From Aphrocallistes beatrix (Eukaryota > Porifera > Hexactinellida > Sceptrulophora > Aphrocallistidae): a stretch of 64,000 nt of DNA. Below, in pieces: positions 1 through 10,364 of this stretch (positions are counted from its first letter, which is position 1; each line of letters begins with the position of its first letter). A model generated the notes under the pieces. The model saw nothing but the letters and a program-made list of their open reading frames with translations. It ran no database searches and had not been told where the DNA came from. A program made the translations under genes and the position numbers. The stretch covers positions 4,309,857 to 4,373,856 of the forward strand of contig OY725493.1 in the NCBI GenBank assembly GCA_963281255.1, read 5' to 3'.

Positions 1-2
1 GG

Positions 3-1010
3 GATTTCTGTCAATGCAGCAATACCAAAGTTGCATCTCCTCATAGCAATACGCCCTCTCAGCCACAAATAATTTCATTCGTAAAGCAGGACTCACACAA
101 ATCTAATTTGGACGACTCTACAGAAGACGAGTCAATTACTTCTTGTACCGACACCACAGCCACACTGCATCCAGGCTCGTACGAGGTTATCCTGATCTGC
201 GATAGCCTCGAGTACCAGGCACTCTTGAATTCAGACAAGAGGAAAGTTAAGGTGGATCTGTTCCAAGACATGCTCAGTTCTGGGATTAAGTTCGAATCTC
301 AGCGCTTGTCAGTTGGCGACTTTATCTGGGTAGCTAGGTCTGCCTCCCACGAGCTGGTTCTCCCCTACATCGTGGAGAGGAAGCGACTAGACGACCTCTC
401 CAAGAGCATCATCGATAACAGGTACCAAGAGCAGAAGGAGCGACTCGTCAATACTGGCTTAAAGCCGATTTACTTGATCGAGATGCACTCCTTTAAAGGA
501 ACAATCGATAGGGATTCTTTGATGAACGCGGTTTTTCTCACAAACATTCGCGATGATTTCATTGTAAAGTTCACTCGTGACCTTTTCGAGACGATGCGCT
601 ATCTTGTAAACTTCACCTCTACCCTCGTCAACTTGTATGAAGGCGAAACTCTTCATGCGAAATTGTCTGAATCAATTTCCAAACCGATGGATACAGAATT
701 GATGCAACTCAAATATTTTCAGAGAAGATTCTCTAAAACCATTCCCATTAGTTTATCAGACATGTTTGCTAAACTGTTGTTGCAGATTCCTCGGGTGACT
801 GAGAGTGAAGCCATCGCCATCATCCGTCAATACCCTACTCTCTCTTCTTTATTGGACAGGTATGGTGGACTGAGTGAGAGGGACGGGAGAAGTCTGCTCC
901 AGGATATTAAAACACACTACACTATTGGGAGGAGAATTGGTCCTAACCTTAGCGCCGTTATATACGAATTCTACATGACAAATACGGCCAGCAATCTATC
1001 TAATTCTTAA
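3..1010 (+). CDS. MUS81: MUS81 structure-specific endonuclease, 3' part
   Basis: Catalytic subunit of the MUS81-EME endonuclease, which cuts branched DNA (flaps, stalled forks, Holliday intermediates) in the nucleus. The frame is open from base 3 with no ATG before the nuclease domain, so the gene begins left of the window. The ERCC4/XPF nuclease core is clear: a V-G-D-F turn, then the family signature V-E-R-K-R-x-D-D-L near base 370-396, followed by the D-x-R-x-x-E-Q-K-x-R-L stretch. The C-terminal third matches the tandem helix-hairpin-helix region of MUS81, which binds DNA and EME1. The protein ends at about the usual place after this region. Sequence order and spacing fit MUS81 better than XPF. 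The ERKR-DD catalytic residues are intact, so the product is probably active. FIGNL1, another recombination gene, lies 4.2 kb downstream. Confidence 0.9.
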   Translation, partial: DFCQCSNTKVASPHSNTPSQPQIISFVKQDSHKSNLDDSTEDESITSCTDTTATLHPGSYEVILICDSLEYQALLNSDKRKVKVDLFQDMLSSGIKFESQRLSVGDFIWVARSASHELVLPYIVERKRLDDLSKSIIDNRYQEQKERLVNTGLKPIYLIEMHSFKGTIDRDSLMNAVFLTNIRDDFIVKFTRDLFETMRYLVNFTSTLVNLYEGETLHAKLSESISKPMDTELMQLKYFQRRFSKTIPISLSDMFAKLLLQIPRVTESEAIAIIRQYPTLSSLLDRYGGLSERDGRSLLQDIKTHYTIGRRIGPNLSAVIYEFYMTNTASNLSNS

Positions 1011-2187
1011 TTTGCAGTTCTATTGTTGTAATCTATTTAAATTCTATTAAACGGTTTGAAACCCTTCGTTGCCTAGGAATTTTGCTGCGTCATTTCCGGT
1101 TTAAGCTATTTTTAGTAGGGAAGCTATACAAGTTTGGGGTAGTTACTATAAATTGAAAAATCCCAGGTGCAAATTAGGGATTTACTAAAAGATATAATAT
1201 ACGTATAGGTTCAGTCTTGCTACATTCGCTTTGTTGCAATGGGAAGATCATTGTTTGTGTAGTTTATGCTTTTGCATTTGGATTTCACTGAAATGAGTCT
1301 GCCCGAGTTTATTTCAGTCTTTCCTCTGAGTTATGAGATTGCGTTAATGTGATGGTTTTAGTAGATTGGAAATTTCCTCCTATTATAGTTAAAATACGCT
1401 GAAGTCCTATTTTGGTAAAAACATGTTGAATTTTGAAGTCGGAAACTCCCAAAAGCCCCCTTTGGAGGCTTTGTTTACCTAAAATGCCCGCTTGGTTCAA
1501 TAATTATATTAAAATTAGGCCTAAATTTGGGGATCTTTTAACATACAATTTTCAATTCTGTGCTATTTGGCGTCATTTAACCATAAATGTTTGGTGGACA
1601 TTCTTGATTTGGTTGATACGGATACATAAAATTGATTAAACATCTTAAGATGACAAAAAATAATGTACTGTACCTACTAATAGTCCTTACAATGATCTAC
1701 GTATTTTGTAAAATTTATTGGACTACTTTGTACAACATCAGTCATTGATTGATTGTTTTATTCATACTTAATTTCATTCAAAATAAATAGTATTATTAAT
1801 TAATCCTTTCCTACGAAGCTAGGTAGTTTTGCACAAATTGTGATATATTTACAAACTTGAAGAAAATTGGGAACAGTGTACACGCAGGCTTATGGGTATT
1901 CGGGGAAATACAGAGAATTACTTCCGACCACGCTCTCTACAGTGACGGGCAGAGGTGATATCATGCTTATTTATTTCATTTTAATTGTTAGTTCAGGCTA
2001 AATGAGAAATCAAAGGTGTATGCACTTTGATATAACTAGGAAGGAAGATAGATTTAATCTGCTAAGCTCAAGTAAATTCATTTAAAACTTTCTTGGAATG
2101 AGATAAATACTAATTTTGAATATCTGTCTTTGATTGACACTTGTATTAGTATGTGACTGATGCCAGGCTTGCTCCCTATACCTCTCA
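1011..2187. other. intergenic, no feature seen
   Basis: AT-rich spacer between MUS81 and SLC25A51. Short open frames here have no codon pattern or family resemblance. I see no inverted-repeat element and no RNA gene. It should contain the MUS81 3' UTR and the SLC25A51 promoter, but no TATA box stands out. Confidence 0.5.
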
Positions 2188-3069
2188 ATGCCGCACCCTA
2201 GCTCTCTCCCTCCAACGGCCTCCGCTCATAGTACTATCTTGAAGAAACAGTCTCGAATCTCCAGAAGATACAAAGAATTTTTGTGCGGAGCATGTGCTAG
2301 CATGGTCAACACCAGCATCACTTTCCCAATAAGTAAGTTGATATTCCGGCAGCAGATATACGGACTAACCACTGCTAGTGCGGTAGACCAAGTGTACAGC
2401 GAGGGAGCACGTCGCCTCTACAGAGGAGTGATGTTCCCTCTGATGCAGAGGGGAGCCACGATGTCTATCATGTTTGGAACGTACCATTCTTATTCATCCT
2501 GGCTCTCACTGCGCTGGCCTTTTGAGAGGAAAACTGGAATGAGATCTTTAGCCGCGTTTATGGCAGGAGCAAGCGAAGCCGTCCTTACACCATTCGAACG
2601 CCTGCAATCTCTGATGCAGCATAAGGGGTTCAATAACTCCGTTTCAAATTCAGTGAACGGTTTTAAATTAGTCTGGAAGCATGGGATGAGAGAATTCTAC
2701 AAAGGTTTGACTTTGATTATTTATCGCAACGGATTGAGTAACATCCTCTTCTTCGGTATAAAGGATCTATTGAAGTCCAAAGTCCCTCCACCTTCCAAGT
2801 ATCAATTCGTTTACAACTTTTCAGTCGGAGCGGGACTCGGTGCATTTCTGAGCACTCTATTCTATCCTGTAAACGTTGTCAAAAACCGCTTGCAATCAAC
2901 CATAGGCTATTCTTCAGTTAGCACATACCAGTTATTCACTAAAACGTATGAGGAGAAGGGAGGTACCCTGAAGACTCTATACAAAGGAGTCCATCTAAAC
3001 TACGGGAGAGCTATTCTTAGTTGGGGCATTGTCAACACTGTCTATGAGTATTTAACGAAAATTTTGTGA
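2188..3069 (+). CDS. SLC25A51: SLC25A51-type mitochondrial NAD+ carrier
   Basis: Member of the mitochondrial carrier family, six membrane helices in the inner membrane. The closest family I recognise is SLC25A51/52 (MCART1/2), which imports NAD+ into the matrix. The 293-residue length is normal. Three carrier repeats are visible, each with the Pro-containing signature: F-P-I-S-K near residue 46, T-P-F-E-R near 134, Y-P-V-N-V-V-K near 226. The first and third lack the standard acidic residue after the proline, a deviation typical of SLC25A51. The blocks R-Q-Q-x-Y-G, L-Y-R-G, R-N-G-L-S-N-x-L-F-F-G and H-L-N-Y also match that subfamily. The start is the first ATG, about 30 residues before the first helix. 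Single exon. Function is assigned by family, not shown here. Confidence 0.88.
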   Translation: MPHPSSLPPTASAHSTILKKQSRISRRYKEFLCGACASMVNTSITFPISKLIFRQQIYGLTTASAVDQVYSEGARRLYRGVMFPLMQRGATMSIMFGTYHSYSSWLSLRWPFERKTGMRSLAAFMAGASEAVLTPFERLQSLMQHKGFNNSVSNSVNGFKLVWKHGMREFYKGLTLIIYRNGLSNILFFGIKDLLKSKVPPPSKYQFVYNFSVGAGLGAFLSTLFYPVNVVKNRLQSTIGYSSVSTYQLFTKTYEEKGGTLKTLYKGVHLNYGRAILSWGIVNTVYEYLTKIL

Positions 3070-3231
3070 GGACAACTCTTGACTCTGTCACTAGACGAGT
3101 TTTAACTAAAAGGATTATTGTGACAATCCTACGCGTATACGTATTGTATTCATACTACAGTTATTGTACATTCTCTAAATTGCTTTAGAGTTTAATAAGT
3201 GAACATTGTTAAATCGTGTTACTATATACTA

Positions 3232-4375
3232 CAGTCCACTTCCGAAAATCGGGGCGCATCCGGAAAAGTATGGTCGTGTTCTACACAAATAACTCTCGGA
3301 AACCGGGGCACTTGTTCAAAAACTGGCAAGTTTGGATGATATTTTTCTTTGCAAAATTATGTAGTTTAAAATATTCCATTTGTGTATGCTGAATGTATGA
3401 AGAGTTGTTACACAGCATTTATGGGTGTGGGTGCCACGATGAATTAGAGTCAAAGTACAAATGTCATCAATGTAATTAATATCTATGTGTGACATTGACT
3501 GTGTAGTGTGTACATACGTATGTACTATACAAGGGCGGAACAACAGGTTCGGCGGGTATACGAGAGCCGTACCACTTTTTGGAGTGGTCTTACTATAGCA
3601 TAATGATTGAGCATGCTAGTTTACACGGACCCAAGATTATCTTATACGTATATTAAAACACTAGGATTTTTTTGTGTTTGTCCGAATTGATTGAAGAATG
3701 GGCAAGTCGTAGATATATGAAAATTGGCATGTAGGTGTCAAATGATATGACTACGATTAAGTTCTAAGATCTAAGCGAAATTTTCACACCTCTGCAAAAA
3801 TGGAAATAATTTTTCACACCTTTTCTATACAATATACGTATATGACTTCACTCTCACAATAGAAATCATTGTACGACACTACAATACGTAGATTGCCATT
3901 GTTATTATTGAATTATTACTTCAAAGCTTAAACTGATGTTTGTTGTTAATTTTATTATAGTGTATAGCAATAAAAAGGTTATGTGCATATTTTCACACCA
4001 TTTGACGAATTTTGAAAAATATGCTAGAGAGCTTCCATCGGTTGGTATGGGGTTTTTAGGGGTGTAGATTTCGAATATTATTTTTTCAGATCAATATGAT
4101 AAATTTTTTGTTTACTTTTGTTTACATTAGATACATAAAGTAAAACAAATTACAAAAATAGGCTAGCATCGGTGCCGAGCCCGGGGGGGCTGGGGGTGCT
4201 CGAGCCCCCCTGGATTCGAAGATGGCCCATAGACACAATACAAAATTAATTTCTTCTCTTAAAATGCTGTTTTGTCACGAGTGCTAACTTGATACAGTAC
4301 ATCACTCACTAATCACTCGAAAACCGGGGCGCCCAGCTCTGGTCCCGAGGTGCCCCAGTTTTCGGAAGTGGACTG
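3232..4375. mobile_element. 1.1-kb non-autonomous TIR element (pogo/Tigger-like ends)
   Basis: Inverted ends start CAGTCCACTTCCG on the left and finish CGGAAGTGGACTG on the right, each followed inward by GGGGC. A second, subterminal copy of the A-A-C-C-G-G-G-G-C block occurs inside both ends. The left flank is TA; the right flank is CA, so a TA target duplication is decayed. No transposase frame is present. The interior holds a stretch (about 3820-4140) related to the repeats at 43900-44150 and 59820-60180. Confidence 0.65.
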
Positions 4376-4537
4376 CATATTGAAATAATGTTTCTTTCTC
4401 AAGAAAGTGAACTCATTGGGATTTGAACTACAACACCCCCAGCTGTGGCGGTCATGGCGTGCGTCCAAGACTGCCACACTTTTTATGTCCAGCATTGTTT
4501 GGTATGGGGTGCCATGATAATATATATCGATTATAAC

Positions 4538-4655
4538 AGTAAGTCATACGTACAGGAGATGTTATCTACCTTATAATTAATCAATGTGAGCCTAGGCGCC
4601 CAAAGGACACCTATGGCGGACACAAAGCGTCTGCCAGCCGCGAAGCGCGCTTGTA
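4538..4655 (-). repeat. multi-hairpin repeat, copy G
   Basis: Copy of a dispersed family that carries consecutive GC-rich stems: GGCGCCC/GGGCGCC type, GGACAC/GTGTCC type, and the palindrome-like end CAAGCGCGCTTG. This copy runs in reverse and has several stem mismatches. It is joined on its right to a second repeat (about 4780-4900) that recurs at 52905-53030. Confidence 0.7.
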
Positions 4656-5232
4656 TACTATAAATGTGGGGTCAAAGTTTATATATCCATCAGCAAAATG
4701 TTGATTAATCATCATTTTGTTGACGGAATATAAACTTTGAGAATGGCGGAATTTTCGTTCCCTTTCGCTCTTTTGTCCGGTTAGTGTATAAACCCGGAAG
4801 TTAAAAAATAATTGCGGTGAACATTTACCACAGAAAGGGATCCTACAGGAACAGCAGGATATGAACACCGTCCATGACATAAGGACATCTACCCAGATCA
4901 ACTTTTTGAGAATAATTGATCTCGCAAACGACGTCTACATAAAAAGCCTCCATATTCCAGTTGTACTCAGTTCCTAACTTTCATTCAGATAACTCAACCC
5001 TCGAAATACTTAATTATAGCAATGACTTAGATCTGTATTTTGTATAAATAGTATCAGCAATCGAATGTTTGAAAATATTCATGCTGGGGCATTTTTTCGC
5101 GATGCATCCGTGAAATTTTGCCCCCACCCAGTATTACACGAATATCCATGGTGAGGGATATTTTTACACGCAACAGTCCTGTGTATTTGTAGGGAGACAA
5201 AATGATTAGCATGTCTTTTTGAATTAGCAAGG

Positions 5233-7428
5233 ATGGATAAATATTTTCAGATCAACAAAGCTACTCAGAGGACAGAGAATAATTGGACAAATGTTAGAAA
5301 CAAATTTCCACCACAAATACCAATCGATAATTTCAGTAGTGATTCTGATGATCCATTCGTATTTAGAGAGGAAACTGATACCAATGAGATCCATTCGAAA
5401 GTGAAAACTGTAAAACTTGGAGATAAAGGAGTAAAGATTTTCTTTTCAAATCAAATAAATCCCAGCTCATCCAATGGTTACTCTTGCAGAGATGTTCTAG
5501 CAGAATTAGTCAACGATTTTAAATCCGAGTTGGAAAAGGTGGGTTATAACCTTCCACTCGTAAAAGAACTCCTCCGATCCGACAAGAAGTATAAGGTAAA
5601 TTTTAAAATCGAGCTCGCTATAGAACAATTGTCTAAAGAAATTCAAAAGACGGACATTTCAGAAGTCGATTCTATCCAAACCGATCACTTGACGGAGAAG
5701 ATTAAGCAAGATTTTAAGAATGAAGTAATCGATGTTGACATGGACGAATACAACTCGAATGAAATAGTAGCAAATTACGAATCTGATAAAAGATCAACAA
5801 AAGATCAAAACAAACTACCTGGAAATGTTCTTCGTAAAAAGAAAGGCGGGACTAGCAGGAGGAGAACGAAACCTCTTTTTATGGAGTCGAAAGAAATTGA
5901 AACCTCTCATAACCCTTCCATTGATGGCACAACAAGTATGGACACACAATATTCCCAAGAAACTGAGCAGTTCATTCCTAAGCCAGATCCTTCCTTCAAA
6001 GAGAAGAAGAGCTCCTTCGTTCCCCCGAGACATGTACCGACCCTGGCTGAGCAGCTGGGCTACCATCCAGTGGAAGCCAGCAGCAAAGGCTCGGCAGGAA
6101 GTTGCTTGAAGCGGTTTCACGAGAGTCAGAAAGAGGAGACTACCACCAAACCCTCCACAACGTCTAGCAGTCGTAAGCTCGTGAAGGAGTACGAGGAGGA
6201 GGAGTTCTTGAGTTGGAAGGAGAAGGCGAAGAGGCTGAGAGCCCTTCGCGCTGCCAGGGCCCGCAAGAAGCAGGAAACTGAGTCCTCAGAGGAAGAGGAA
6301 GTTGCTCCTCCAGAGCAGACCTCACTCTTCGTATCGGCGAGGGACAAAATTAAAGATGGGAAACAGAAACATTCGTCTGAAGCGAACTCAAACGGGAGCA
6401 GTCAGAGGGCTAGAGGTGTGATGAGCAGCAAGTTCGTACCGCCCATCTCCAGGAACGGAACTCAGGACGAGCAGACAGGGAGCAATCCGGGGGACAAGCA
6501 GGACGAGTACCTGAAGTCTCTCGATCCTAGACTCGTGGAGCTCATCATGAGCGAGATCATCGACCACGGGCCTCCGGTGGAATGGGACGACATCGCAGGA
6601 CTGGACTTCGCGAAGTCGACTATAAAAGAGATCGTCGTGTGGCCAATGCTGCGTCCGGACATATTCACTGGACTAAGAGGACCTCCCAAGGGCATCCTCC
6701 TCTTCGGACCCCCCGGCACCGGCAAGACTCTGATCGGCAAGTGCATTGCTAGCCAGGCGGGAGCTACGTTCTTCAGCATCTCCGCGTCTTCTCTCACCTC
6801 CAAGTGGGTGGGAGAGGGAGAGAAGATGGTGCGGGCCCTCTTCACGATAGCGAAGCGGCACCAGCCAGCCGTGATATTCATCGACGAGATTGACTCGCTG
6901 CTGACACAGCGGTCCGACAGCGAGCACGAGTCTTCCCGCCGCATCAAGACAGAGTTCCTGGTGCAGCTGGACGGGGCCACTACTCTGTGCGAGGACCGGA
7001 TTCTCGTCGTGGGCGCCACGAACCGCCCTCAGGAGATAGATGAGGCCGCGAGGAGGAGACTGTCCAAGCGGCTCTACATCCCGCTTCCAGACGCGGTCGC
7101 GCGAAAGGCCATCACAGCTCGACTCATGGCCCAGCAGGCACACCTCCTGACGGACTCGGACCTGGAAGCGATCGTTTCAGGAAGTGCGGGGTACTCCGGC
7201 GCTGACATGACCTGTCTGTGTAGAGAAGCAGCTCTGGGCCCGATCCGCTCACTGGACGTGTCAGACATCTTCCAGGTGTCCGAGGAACAAGTCAGACCAA
7301 TCCTCATCCAGGACTTCACCAGCGCTCTGTCCCTCGTCAAACCGAGTGTCAGCGAGAGCGACCTGGAGGTGTATGTGAAGTGGAACGAGAAGTTCGGCAG
7401 TACCAGTCTGCCCCCAACTGCCGATTAG
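5233..7428 (+). CDS. FIGNL1: FIGNL1, fidgetin-like AAA ATPase
   Basis: AAA ATPase that remodels RAD51 filaments in homologous recombination, in the nucleus. It is 731 residues (human about 674). The N-terminal half is AT-rich, poorly conserved and charged. F-V-S-A at residues 366-369, just before the conserved K-Q-K-H, sits where FIGNL1 has its FxxA RAD51-binding motif. The AAA module fills residues 435-731: Walker A G-P-P-G-T-G-K-T (492-499), Walker B V-I-F-I-D-E (547-552), Arg finger pair at 569-570, the A-T-N-R-P sensor, and a C-terminal Vps4-type helix. The AAA block is nearly identical to vertebrate FIGNL1, including [11 protein letters not shown]. All catalytic residues are kept. The start is the first ATG. 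Single exon. Base composition changes sharply inside the gene at about 6000 (see findings). Confidence 0.95.
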   Translation: MDKYFQINKATQRTENNWTNVRNKFPPQIPIDNFSSDSDDPFVFREETDTNEIHSKVKTVKLGDKGVKIFFSNQINPSSSNGYSCRDVLAELVNDFKSELEKVGYNLPLVKELLRSDKKYKVNFKIELAIEQLSKEIQKTDISEVDSIQTDHLTEKIKQDFKNEVIDVDMDEYNSNEIVANYESDKRSTKDQNKLPGNVLRKKKGGTSRRRTKPLFMESKEIETSHNPSIDGTTSMDTQYSQETEQFIPKPDPSFKEKKSSFVPPRHVPTLAEQLGYHPVEASSKGSAGSCLKRFHESQKEETTTKPSTTSSSRKLVKEYEEEEFLSWKEKAKRLRALRAARARKKQETESSEEEEVAPPEQTSLFVSARDKIKDGKQKHSSEANSNGSSQRARGVMSSKFVPPISRNGTQDEQTGSNPGDKQDEYLKSLDPRLVELIMSEIIDHGPPVEWDDIAGLDFAKSTIKEIVVWPMLRPDIFTGLRGPPKGILLFGPPGTGKTLIGKCIASQAGATFFSISASSLTSKWVGEGEKMVRALFTIAKRHQPAVIFIDEIDSLLTQRSDSEHESSRRIKTEFLVQLDGATTLCEDRILVVGATNRPQEIDEAARRRLSKRLYIPLPDAVARKAITARLMAQQAHLLTDSDLEAIVSGSAGYSGADMTCLCREAALGPIRSLDVSDIFQVSEEQVRPILIQDFTSALSLVKPSVSESDLEVYVKWNEKFGSTSLPPTAD

Positions 7429-8132
7429 CCGAGTAGCTGCTTAGAGCTGTGTTATTGTTAGTCTCAATGCTGCAGTGTATTATGTATATTACAGCCATGC
7501 TTTTGTGGGAATTTAATCATATCTATCAGATTCTAATATCAATTTTACTCATTCAATCTGTTTGTGAAATTCTGTACCGAACCTTACCAAGTATAATTAC
7601 GTATGATATTATGTTAACATCGAATATTCATCCTTTTGCCTTTTGAGTGAAGAAAAATATGTATTTTAAATTAGACTGTGATTAGCCAATATTTTTTAAT
7701 CAAACAAAGGTATCATATGATTATATTCAGGTGGTGCTTCAGAAACGGGTGGCCTTATTTCTTAATCTCTTCATGGATGATGTCATTGTCGCATTTTATT
7801 CATTCTGAATTATTATATGTATCCATGGTATATTAGCTCAGCTGTAGTGCGCGAAACCCTGTACTTTCGTTTTTTGACATTTTTCCATGCAAATGGGGTG
7901 TCAAAAAAACCCGATCTACTGTATTGTGATTTCGTGATTATATTAATTAACAAACCCTTACTACGATACCTCTACATAAAATTTATGAAATAACTAACAA
8001 CTGAGATTCAAGGATAATTAGGGATGTCATTTTTGATAAATTAGTCCTCAGCTCACAACTTTAATTGGGGCTAACTCTTAATGTAACAACCTTGAACTAA
8101 TACACACACAAAACTGATGGAATCAGCTACGT
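7429..8132. other. intergenic, no feature seen
   Basis: AT-rich spacer between FIGNL1 and the coiled-coil gene, which face each other tail to tail. It must hold both 3' ends. No element or RNA gene recognised. Confidence 0.5.
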
Positions 8133-8650
8133 CTACTTATTGACCTCTTTCCACACTTCAAAAGACTTCCTGAGTTGCTGGTAGCTAAAGTGCATCTGGT
8201 TGATTTCCTGCTCGTGTCTCTCTTTCATCTGCATATTCTCCTGCAGAATAACGTTGTTATTCGCCATCAGGGTGTGGTGTGCCTCCTGTAGCATAGCAGC
8301 CAGCCCCCTTATCTCCTTGAGGGAGGCATGAGCCTCTTCTAAACCCCTTTTCCTGTCTTCCAAGTTACTTTCTAGACTCGCATTCTGATATTCCAATGAT
8401 TGGACGCGTTCATTCAATTCAAGACTCCTTCTCTCATGGAAATTCAACTAGAAATCATTTCAGTACAAAGTAACACCAGTGAAACAAACTACTTGAAGTT
8501 TATTCTTAATTAAACACCTCACCTTTTCTTTCAATTGCTTGTTCTCTTCCCTCATTTCCAAGAAAGCTGTCTTCATCGGGAAGTGTTCATTCTCAAGGCT
8601 CCTCAGGTTAGAGATCTCTCTCGCCAGCTCGTTTAGCTTGTTCTCATGCT
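8133..8650 (-). CDS. coiled-coil protein, last two exons
   Basis: Two exons on the minus strand joined by a 75-nt intron (8448-8522, GTGAGG...TTTCTAG on the coding strand); the frame is continuous across it. The upstream exon (8523-8650) begins after a CATAG acceptor, so the gene continues to the right with exons I cannot place. The visible 146 residues are almost entirely heptad-like and charged (E, K, Q, L, N), a long coiled coil, ending V-N-K-stop. I do not recognise the protein; centrosomal and cytoskeletal coiled-coil proteins look like this. A small hAT-like element sits at 8720-8864, probably in the next intron. Confidence 0.65.
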
Positions 8651-8719
8651 CTATGAAACAAGTTGATACTTTTATATATGAAGAAATCCGTAATCACTCC
8701 AGGGCATGGACACATTGTT

Positions 8720-8864
8720 TCAGGGCTGTCTGTATCAACTCATTTTGAGTTGGACTGGATTAATTGAATGAGTTGAATGAATTGGCACAATATAAATGAA
8801 TGAGTTGGTCCCGAGAAAATGAGTTTTTTTGTAAACTCAAAATGCGTTGATACAGCCCTGAGGT
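8720..8864. mobile_element. small hAT-like MITE, copy 1
   Basis: Ends CAGGGCTG and CAGCCCTG, followed inward by inverted GTATCAACTCATTTTGAGTT-type arms. The same element is at 15499-15663. The CAGGG start resembles hAT elements; no clean 8-bp target duplication is visible. Inner AATGAGTTG units repeat. Confidence 0.65.
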
Positions 8865-9439
8865 CCTCCACAAAGTTAGGGGAGCTACGGTTTAGGGGTA
8901 CGAGTCACAGCTAGAATAGAATGTTTAACTAGGTGTCAAATAGAGCTGCCACTTTTCCACAGTTAATTTTATCAATGTGCAGCATTTCAACAAATTATAC
9001 CTCTAAGCTCAGTTTTTTCAAGTCATATGGAACTAATCTTGTTTAACTGGATGACAGAATGATACATAGTCCATTACAAGCCTAGTTGAGGGAATAAATC
9101 ATGGAGTATCTTATTACTACCAGTTAATAGGTTTAGTTATAAGTTAGTGCTAAATTAAGCTTATAATGAGTTAATACAATCGTGAATATCATAGAAATTA
9201 TTCTTGTAATTGCTCAAGTCTATAGTATGAACTCATCGTTTTCGGGTTTTAATAAAACATTTGATTTAACCAATCAAATCCAGTCTTCAACTCTCCCTCC
9301 ACTATTCAATAAAACAATCACAGCGTGTCCTACTCATCACCACAATCCATCCTACCTAGCAGACACTGCCTCCTCAAATACCAATCCTCAATGGACCCAA
9401 AGGGAGACTCTGAGAGCATCAATACTATGGTCCTAGCAG

Positions 9440-9684
9440 CTAAGTCCTAGAATGGGAGACAGTGTGGAAGATACTCGATGAAAAGCCTCACATTCTTAAT
9501 TGTATTCCAAAGGATAGCATTGTCTGCACTCCATCAGTCTGTCTACCTTAACAATGTAATGGCTGTACAAAAACTACTGAGTTACCCAGAATGTGACCCT
9601 GAGATAAGAACGAAGCAGGATAGAGACGGTGCATACGGACCAGGTAAAAAGCCTATAGACCTAGCCAGGGCTGGATTCAGTTAG
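9440..9684 (+). pseudogene. ankyrin-repeat gene remnant
   Basis: The translation from about 9510 reads like one ankyrin repeat plus a partial second: A-L-H-Q-S-V-x-x-N-N-V-x-A-V-Q-K-L-L, ending in P-I-D-L-A. The sequence just before it fits the same protein better in another frame, so a frameshift is likely near 9510. There is no convincing start, and nothing recognisable follows the stop. I infer a decayed fragment; an exon of an intact spliced gene is possible. Confidence 0.45.
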
Positions 9685-10302
9685 CCGGTTAACCGCCACC
9701 GATGTCAGTTAGTGGCTATCAAAATTTGTGATAGGTTAACCGAATGGTAAAGCTTACATACTAATTCTGGATTGTTTTAAGGTCTGGGAGACTTTGGAGA
9801 TGAAGTAACACACTCAAATGAGGTAATCCACCATCAAAAATCCAGACAAATGGTGATTTCGTTGGTAATTTGGACCTTCGTAAGAAAACAAAACATAAAT
9901 TGAGAAGTCCAGAAAAAGCAAAGGAGAATGAAAGGATTAAATATAAAACATCATAGTTTACCAGTTCAGAGTTCAAAATACAAACAACTAAGTTTGCACG
10001 AGATATCTTCAATACAAATCAGATTTTCTTCCCTTTTTTTGTCAATTAAAAATAACAGATGCTAACAAATCGAATATTAAACGTCTAGTAATTTACCTTC
10101 CTGCTAAAAGAACAAATCACCAAGGTAATATACTGACCTTGAAGACTTTGTTCGACTGATTACATATTAAAGACTGCATACTCACAATTACAAAAGCTTA
10201 CTATTGAAAGTGATGGATTTACACACAATTACTTGGTATTAATATCAAATTTCCCAATCAAAATCATTTAAAAATAAAGGCTATCACTGGCTCTTAGAAC
10301 AG
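9685..10302. other. intergenic, no feature seen
   Basis: AT-rich sequence upstream of the first orphan membrane gene. Nothing recognised apart from the promoter TATA box listed separately. Confidence 0.45.
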
Positions 10303-10310
10303 TATAAATA
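10303..10310 (+). promoter_or_regulatory. TATA box of orphan membrane gene 1
   Basis: TATAAATA, 55-62 bp before the ATG at 10365. The same word or a close variant lies at a similar distance before the other intact family members. Confidence 0.6.
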
Positions 10311-10364
10311 TATAATCACTGATTGAATTCATAAATATTGAATCTCAAATATTTCTATCGGGAT

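Noticed and set aside
5815-7340. Long open frames antisense to FIGNL1
   Set aside because: They mirror the GC-rich, strongly coding plus strand; no start context or family resemblance.
6000-7428. Horizontal transfer as the cause of the GC-rich part of FIGNL1
   Set aside because: The encoded domain is a normal animal FIGNL1 AAA domain continuous with a FIGNL1-type linker, so transfer is not needed.
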